DNA from: UBA9619 sp964630665
GTDB taxonomy: Bacteria; Pseudomonadota; Gammaproteobacteria; Arenicellales; UBA868
Length of the DNA stretch: 18,271 nt
Direction of reading: 5' to 3'
Assembly (NCBI GenBank): GCA_964630665.1
Contig: CAZVVN010000064.1
Coordinates: forward strand, 1-18,271
How positions within the stretch are numbered: the first letter of the stretch is position 1; every line of letters begins with the position of its first letter. The notes beneath the pieces were generated by a model. That model saw only the letters and a list, made by a program, of their open reading frames with translations. It searched no databases and was not told the DNA's origin. This document shows, in pieces, positions 14,212 through 18,271 of the stretch. The position numbers and the translations under genes are program-made.

Positions 14212-15611
14212 TAGCCCAGGTTCCGGATGTCGCTGAACCGGCCTCGGACAGCAGCAGCCGCAGCCATCGCGGGGCTGACCAGGTGGGTGCGGCTGGCTTT
14301 TCCCTGACGCCCCCTGAAGTTGCGGTTGGAAGTAGATGCACAGCGTTCGCCCGGCGCCAGTGTATCGCCGTTGATCGCCACACACATGGAACAGCCCGGC
14401 TCCCGCCACTGCATACCGGCCTGGGTGAATATCTGATCTAGCCCCTCACTTTCGGCTTGTTTTTTGATCAGGCCCGATCCGGGTACGACAAGGGTCGGAA
14501 CCACGGCCCGACGGCCCTTTGCAATTTCGGCCGCCGCTCTGAGGTCCTCAATTCGACTGTTCGTGCAGGAACCGATGAAGACCCTGTCGACTGTAATACC
14601 ACTGACGGGAGCACCGGGTGTCAGTGCCATGTACTCGAGTGCAGATGCCATATCCGCCCGTTTCATCGGGTCGGGTTCGGCGGCTGGATCGGGAATCACA
14701 CCATTGATGCCGACAGCATACTGCGGGCTGTTGCCCCAGGTGACCGTCGGCTCTATGGCCGCGCCGTCTATCGAGATTTCCCTGTCGTAGACCGCACCAT
14801 CATCTGAAGGCAGGGTCTTCCAGTAACGGACGGCCTCTTCCCACTTCGGCCCTTTGGGTGCGTAGGGGCGTCCGTATACATAATCGATGGTCCGGTCATC
14901 CGGCGCGATGATCCCCGAGCGGGCACCGGCCTCGATGGTCATGTTGCTTATAGTCATGCGGGCTTCAATCGATAATGCCCGAATGGTGGAGCCCGCGTAT
15001 TCAATTGCATAACCGGTGCCACCAGATGCGCCAATGTGGCTGATGATCGCGAGTATCACGTCTTTTCCACTGATCCCTGAACCGAGTTTTCCTTCCACAT
15101 TGATGCGCATGGTCTTTGGTCTGCGCTGCCAAAGAGTCTGGGTTGCCAGCACGTGTTTGACTTCGGTCGAGCCGATTCCGAAGGACACGCAGCCCATGGC
15201 GCCGTGTGTAGATGTGTGTGAATCACCGCAGACCAATATCAACCCCGGCAGGGTGATGCCTTGCTCTGGGCCAACGACATGAACAATTCCGTGACGATCG
15301 TCGGTCATGTCGAAATGAGTAAAGCCCAACTCTTCGGCTGATTGCTGCAAAGTCTCGACAGTCTCGCGCATTTCTCCCGGCGGAATGTCGGACAGCGTCC
15401 GGGCGGTGGTTGGTATGCTGTGATCCGGTGTGGCAAACAGCAGATCGGGTTGACGAATCCTGTGACCGGCGGCTTTCAGTTCAGCGAATGCCCGGAAGTG
15501 CAGGTCATGAATAAGGTGTCTGTCGATAAACAGCAGTGCATCACCGGATTCACGTTCTACGACCACGTGCCGGTCAAAGATCTTCTCAAACAGTGTCTTC
15601 TCTTTTCCCAC
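14211..15611 (-). CDS. leuC: 3-isopropylmalate dehydratase large-subunit-like protein (LeuC type)
   Basis: This is a 466-residue aconitase-family subunit carrying the 4Fe-4S cluster. The cluster ligands are Cys349 in FIGSCTNSRIEDL, and Cys407 and Cys410 in GCSMC. LVCGDSHTSTHGA (126-138) and ERCASTSNRNFRGRQG near the C-terminus are further family signatures. With GTG 15611 as start, length and cysteine numbering agree with E. coli LeuC, and MGKEKTLFEKIFDRHVV aligns with its N-terminus; GGA lies 7 bases upstream. An in-frame ATG at 15686 would add 25 residues of low-complexity sequence and overlap the thioesterase gene by 35 bases, so I consider it less likely. No leuA or leuB is nearby. Sitting behind a thioesterase, a SnoaL-like gene, an MFS gene and a Rid gene, this pair looks like a pathway-specific dehydratase/isomerase, though an ordinary leucine role cannot be excluded. 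Confidence 0.87.
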   Translation of the reverse strand: MGKEKTLFEKIFDRHVVVERESGDALLFIDRHLIHDLHFRAFAELKAAGHRIRQPDLLFATPDHSIPTTARTLSDIPPGEMRETVETLQQSAEELGFTHFDMTDDRHGIVHVVGPEQGITLPGLILVCGDSHTSTHGAMGCVSFGIGSTEVKHVLATQTLWQRRPKTMRINVEGKLGSGISGKDVILAIISHIGASGGTGYAIEYAGSTIRALSIEARMTISNMTIEAGARSGIIAPDDRTIDYVYGRPYAPKGPKWEEAVRYWKTLPSDDGAVYDREISIDGAAIEPTVTWGNSPQYAVGINGVIPDPAAEPDPMKRADMASALEYMALTPGAPVSGITVDRVFIGSCTNSRIEDLRAAAEIAKGRRAVVPTLVVPGSGLIKKQAESEGLDQIFTQAGMQWREPGCSMCVAINGDTLAPGERCASTSNRNFRGRQGKASRTHLVSPAMAAAAAVRGRFSDIRNLG

Positions 15612-15651
15612 GGGTGTTTCCGGTGACTGGTCGGCTACGGACTGAGCATCG

Positions 15652-16074
15652 CTACTTGGCTGTCGATTCGGTTTTTCTATCGACATAAACGTAGACCGCT
15701 TCCGCTGTGGCCACCAGGGTAGATGAATCGTCGGTGACGCGCGCTGAAGCAAAATAAAGGCGCCGACCGGCACGGTCGAGTTCGGCCTCTGCTATCAGTT
15801 TCCGGCTCTTCGGACGCCCGACAAAATTGATGTTGAGCGACACTGTAGCATTACTGCGACGCTTGGCCGGGTCAGGTTCGAAGATGCCGCAGTAGCCCGT
15901 TGCCGCATCAATCAGAGCTGCTGTCACTCCGCCGTGAAGACCGCCCTGGCGGTTCTTGTGCCGATCATCGAGTTCGACCTCGAGCCGCACATAGCCCGGT
16001 CGCCACTCGGCCAGGTGGAAGCCAAGCAGATCATTCAGACCGGCTGTGAGATTTTCGTGTTGTTTATGATCCAT
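15652..16074 (-). CDS. PaaI-family hotdog thioesterase
   Basis: This is a 140-residue single hotdog-fold protein. The active-site segment NRQGGLHGGVTAALIDAATG (41-60) contains the PaaI/YdiI-type residues Asn41, His47-Gly-Gly and Asp56; the C-terminal strands SLNINFVGRPKSRKLIAEAEL and ATAEAVYVYVD complete the fold. Such enzymes hydrolyse acyl-CoA or aryl-acyl-CoA thioesters, often to rescue CoA from stalled catabolic intermediates. It lies 40 bases upstream of leuC on the same strand (or overlaps it if the longer leuC start is used) and 71 bases downstream of the SnoaL-like gene. The ATG at 16074 has no strong ribosome site. Family is secure, substrate unknown. No CoA ligase or transferase is in the window, so the origin of a thioester is not visible. 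Confidence 0.87.
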   Translation of the reverse strand: MDHKQHENLTAGLNDLLGFHLAEWRPGYVRLEVELDDRHKNRQGGLHGGVTAALIDAATGYCGIFEPDPAKRRSNATVSLNINFVGRPKSRKLIAEAELDRAGRRLYFASARVTDDSSTLVATAEAVYVYVDRKTESTAK

Positions 16075-16089
16075 AGAGTTGGTTGCAGC

Positions 16090-16095
16090 ATTCTA
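16090..16095 (-). promoter_or_regulatory. -10-like hexamer TAGAAT upstream of the thioesterase gene
   Basis: On the minus strand TAGAAT matches five of six bases of a -10 box, with no good -35 partner. If used, the thioesterase-leuC-leuD transcript would have only a very short leader. This is weak evidence for an internal promoter. Confidence 0.18.
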
Positions 16096-16145
16096 GCATC
16101 GGCACCGGATTGCTCCTGGCAGCCTGGTCTTGCGGGTGTCGCAAT

Positions 16146-16631
16146 TCAGAACGACCCAGCTGATTTTCTGTTGATGTGTCCTGCCGTCTCAGGCCGATCA
16201 AGCAGATGCTTGGTATCGTGCTTGACAAATTTATGAATCGATTCTGCTGAAAATCCGAGCAGGTAAAGACCGCTGGCCGCAGTGGCAACCTCCCGGTATC
16301 CGGTAATTCGGTCGTCTTGCAGCTGACAGATCGCCACTCCTTCGAATATGCCCCGCCGGCCTTGGGCCTGCGGTAGCCGGGAGTCATAGCTGAAAACATA
16401 ACGCGCATAACCGATGTCACCCTGTTGCACCGGTTGATGTATGTCCCAGACAAAGTTTTCACCATCGCGATGGAAATAGTTCTCGATCAGATCGGCGATT
16501 TCCTGGCCGCGGAACGAACCATAGAAAACATCGTGATAAACGCCGTCATCAGTGAAGCAGCTGGCAACAGCGTTGCCGTCACCCCGTGATGCTGCCTGCG
16601 TCATTTGTCGTATGAGTGTGTCAAAGGCCAT
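16146..16631 (-). CDS. SnoaL/NTF2-like family protein
   Basis: This is a 161-residue protein with the NTF2-like cone fold. It has an N-terminal helix pair (TLIRQMTQAASRGDGNAVASCF), the FTDDGVYHD segment (26-34), a helix after FRGQEIADLIENYF, and the closing strand pattern FEGVAICQLQDDRITGYREV (96-115). Family members act as small cyclases, dehydratases or isomerases, or bind ligands; the sequence does not tell which. The C-terminal ~45 residues after the fold are hydrophilic. The start is ATG at 16631, with GGAG nine bases upstream. It is oriented with the thioesterase and leuCD genes and may be in their operon. A 201-base gap separates it from the MFS gene, leaving room for its own promoter. 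Confidence 0.82.
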   Translation of the reverse strand: MAFDTLIRQMTQAASRGDGNAVASCFTDDGVYHDVFYGSFRGQEIADLIENYFHRDGENFVWDIHQPVQQGDIGYARYVFSYDSRLPQAQGRRGIFEGVAICQLQDDRITGYREVATAASGLYLLGFSAESIHKFVKHDTKHLLDRPETAGHINRKSAGSF

Positions 16632-16785
16632 CGGTTAAGGCTCCAGTGTGGTGTCTGTGCCAGCTGTCGGGCAGGACGGGCCTGCGGGTATGACAGTGCC
16701 AGTATGGTACCGGGAGAGGAAAGAATAAGGTGATCAACCTGAGGAGTCTAACGTCAATGGAGGGCGGGAGATTCGTTTACTCCTG

Positions 16786-16804
16786 CCGGCAGACATCGTG
16801 CCGG
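16786..16804 (-). terminator. Hairpin downstream of the second MFS gene
   Basis: CCGGCA (16786-16791) pairs perfectly with TGCCGG (16799-16804) around a 7-base loop. On the minus strand it begins about 29 bases after the MFS stop codon, a usual place for a terminator, but no T run follows. The rest of the 201-base gap holds nothing recognisable apart from a weak promoter-like stretch for the SnoaL-like gene. Confidence 0.3.
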
Positions 16805-16832
16805 GATATCGGCGGGCCAGGGAAACGGGCTA

Positions 16833-18026
16833 CTAAAGTCGTCGCAGTGCCGGTGTTGCCAGGAAGGCCAGTATGATGACCGTGATAACGCCGATGCCGT
16901 TGGCCTGAAGTGCAATTTCCACACCCATAGCGGCGGTGAGAAAACCGACTTCCAGGTGACCTAGAGGGGATGAACCGATGGCGAGCATCCAGCCGCCCAT
17001 CGCACGGCCCCGTAGACGATCCGGCACACAGCGCTGCATCATGCTCTGGGTGAGAATGTCCCAGGCTGAAATCATTGCAGAGATGAGAGCCAGTATCAGC
17101 AATACGGCGGGAAGGCCACTCGTGTCTGCCAGCATCAACAGGCCGGCTCCGAGGGTCAGGACGCAGGCGGCGTAGGTACCGGCATTCCGTTTCCGCTGCG
17201 GCAGAATGAACAGTATCAGCCCGACGATCAGCCCACCTAGCGCCTGTGCGCCATGCATCCAGCCAAGGCCTTGGGCGCCCAGTCCCAGTCGAGACCGGGT
17301 CAGTTCTGGAAGCACTGTGGAATAGGAAGTGCCGAACACTTCTATGCATGGTGTCACCAAAACCAGTACCAGCAGTACACGATTGACCTTGAGTTCGGCC
17401 AGGTAGTCGCGGAGGTTGTGGACGATCGATGTGCGCTCCTGCCGGTTGGTGTGCTCCTGCGCCATCAGGCCAGCCAAACACGGAGCGGCAACAAGGTGCA
17501 TCAGGGCCATCGCCAGCAGTGCCCAGGAGATCCCGAACTGTTCGGCCAGGGTTCCGACCAGAACGGCGCCGATCATCCATCCCACCCGGCTTGCTACGTT
17601 GATCCCTGCCAGTGCCGGGGTGGCCTGTCTTGCTCCGGACAGATCGTAGGCATAGGCCAGCCGGACGGGTCCGTGCACGGCTCTTAGGCTGCCGAGCACC
17701 AGGGTGAGGAGAAGAACGTGGCCGATGGACACCGTGGTGTAAGCAAATCCTGTTGCAAACACGGTGATGACGGCCGCGGCGACCAGTTCCAGAGCCTGAA
17801 TCAACCGGCGCCGCGAAAAGTGGTCGGCGAGGCTGCCTGCCAGGACTCCAAGTACCAGCATGGGCAGGTAATAAAGGGCAAACGCGCGGCCTACCCAACT
17901 CGAGGTGCCCGTGACCTCCAGGGCCAGCCAGCCAATGAGTACGTGGTCTGCGCTGGCGCTAACACCGTTGAATGCGGTGTTTAGCCATAGTCGTCGATAG
18001 GCTGCAGACTTGAAAACCGGATTCAA
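16833..18026 (-). CDS. MFS transporter, EntS/MFS_3-like
   Basis: This 397-residue hydrophobic protein has the MFS layout of about 12 membrane segments in the inner membrane. The N-terminus, FKSAAYRRLWLNTAFNGVSA, is typical of the branch that includes the enterobactin exporter EntS and other drug:H+ antiporters. The helix 2-3 loop GSLADHFSRRR (64-74) is MFS motif A. The start is TTG at 18026: the codon before it is TGA, so no earlier start is possible, and the family N-terminus begins right here. The Rid gene stops 27 bases upstream on the same strand, implying co-transcription. Export of an intermediate or import of substrate are both possible. A 373-codon open frame antiparallel in codon phase on the same strand (17898-16777) is Arg/Pro/Gly-rich and is a shadow. 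Confidence 0.87.
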   Translation of the reverse strand: MNPVFKSAAYRRLWLNTAFNGVSASADHVLIGWLALEVTGTSSWVGRAFALYYLPMLVLGVLAGSLADHFSRRRLIQALELVAAAVITVFATGFAYTTVSIGHVLLLTLVLGSLRAVHGPVRLAYAYDLSGARQATPALAGINVASRVGWMIGAVLVGTLAEQFGISWALLAMALMHLVAAPCLAGLMAQEHTNRQERTSIVHNLRDYLAELKVNRVLLVLVLVTPCIEVFGTSYSTVLPELTRSRLGLGAQGLGWMHGAQALGGLIVGLILFILPQRKRNAGTYAACVLTLGAGLLMLADTSGLPAVLLILALISAMISAWDILTQSMMQRCVPDRLRGRAMGGWMLAIGSSPLGHLEVGFLTAAMGVEIALQANGIGVITVIILAFLATPALRRL

Positions 18027-18053
18027 ATCACGAGAAGCCGGCCGAAACTCGAA

Positions 18054-18271
18054 TCAAGGTGTTGCCGTGGTATCGTGCTGGACCGCCGTTACGGATACCT
18101 CGATCAGCGTCTCGCCATGCAGATCGACCCCAACACAGGCCCTCTGCGGCCAGTGCTGTGGGTCATCGCCGATCCAGTCTCGCCAAATTCCGTCCATGAT
18201 CGGTTTGTCGGCAATATGCGCAAGATACACCTGTGCCGAGACGATCCGTGTTTTCTCAGATCCCAATTCAC
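18054..18271 (-). CDS. Rid family (RidA/YjgF/UK114) protein, 5' end cut by the window
   Basis: The 72 visible residues form the C-terminal half of a Rid protein: AQVYLAHIADKPIMDGIWRDW, then RACVGVDL and LIEVSVTAV. The conserved Arg (Arg42 of the part counted from TTG 18266) and Glu (Glu56) of the deaminase active site are in place. The frame is open to the window edge and TTG 18266 is inside the fold, so the true start lies beyond 18271. Catalytic Rid proteins hydrolyse reactive enamine/imine intermediates released by PLP enzymes or by amine oxidation, giving an oxoacid and ammonia. That role suits a region with two PLP enzymes and a demethylase-like flavoprotein. The stop is TGA at 18054-18056, 27 bases before the MFS gene. 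Confidence 0.82.
   Translation of the reverse strand, partial: ELGSEKTRIVSAQVYLAHIADKPIMDGIWRDWIGDDPQHWPQRACVGVDLHGETLIEVSVTAVQHDTTATP

Noticed and set aside
14212..14409. N-terminal extension of LeuD up to 14409
   Set aside because: These codons overlap leuC out of frame and are Arg/Pro/Gly/Cys-rich. LeuD homology begins right at GTG 14211, which overlaps the leuC stop.
16786..16804. Reading the CCGGCA/TGCCGG hairpin as a strong intrinsic terminator
   Set aside because: No T run follows on either strand, so it is kept only as a low-confidence structure.
16777..17898. 373-codon open frame overlapping the second MFS gene in another frame
   Set aside because: The protein is Arg/Pro/Gly/His-rich with no recognisable domain, while the overlapping frame is a clear MFS transporter with motif A. 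It is a GC-driven shadow.
1..18271. CRISPR arrays, tRNA/rRNA genes, insertion sequences, toxin-antitoxin or phage-defence genes
   Set aside because: No regularly spaced repeats, no cloverleaf or rRNA sequence, no transposase and no defence-type domains were seen on either strand.

Overview
The window looks like part of a proteobacterial chromosome, possibly gammaproteobacterial. The evidence is a moderately high GC content by eye, separate LeuC and LeuD subunits with E. coli-like LeuC residue numbering, a ChaC-type protein, and bacterial operon architecture with 1-4 base overlaps. The lineage is an inference only. No tRNA, rRNA, CRISPR array, insertion sequence or phage gene is visible. Almost every base is coding, for enzymes and transporters of small-molecule metabolism.

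Layout. (1) 2-364, plus strand: the C-terminal part of a ChaC-like gamma-glutamylcyclotransferase cut by the window edge. (2) 3697-432, minus strand: a two-gene operon of a trimethylamine-dehydrogenase/stachydrine-demethylase-like FMN/Fe-S/FAD oxidoreductase and a class III PLP aminotransferase or aminomutase. (3) 3964-7424, plus strand, divergent from (2): a class V PLP enzyme, an Fsr-like MFS transporter and a D-2-hydroxyacid dehydrogenase. (4) 10122-7522, minus strand: a two-domain rhodanese-type sulfurtransferase followed by a PheA/MhpA-type flavin aromatic hydroxylase. (5) 10221-13542, plus strand: a glutathione peroxidase, a 412-base gap, a 456-aa protein I do not recognise, and a Rieske oxygenase alpha subunit. 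(6) 18271-13579, minus strand: a partial Rid-family protein, a second MFS transporter, a SnoaL-like protein, a PaaI-type thioesterase, and LeuC/LeuD-type dehydratase subunits.

How the genes may work together (inference). The set reads as an accessory catabolic region: two transporters, three oxidative enzymes (flavin demethylase-like, flavin hydroxylase, Rieske oxygenase), two PLP enzymes, a Rid enamine/imine deaminase, a 2-hydroxyacid dehydrogenase, a hydroxyacid dehydratase/isomerase and a thioesterase. The Rieske enzyme carries a glutamate where most family members have the bridging aspartate, as in the quaternary-ammonium oxygenases (carnitine CntA type). The flavoprotein resembles the demethylases of betaine catabolism. 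An N-methylated or quaternary-ammonium compound is therefore a reasonable substrate guess, but the sequence does not identify the substrate. No transcription regulator and no Rieske reductase are encoded in the window.

The most novel-looking pieces are the unrecognised 456-aa protein with a 15-base inverted repeat upstream of it, the altered Fe-S and active-site residues of the flavoprotein, and the orphan LeuCD pair whose LeuD departs from the usual small-subunit signature.
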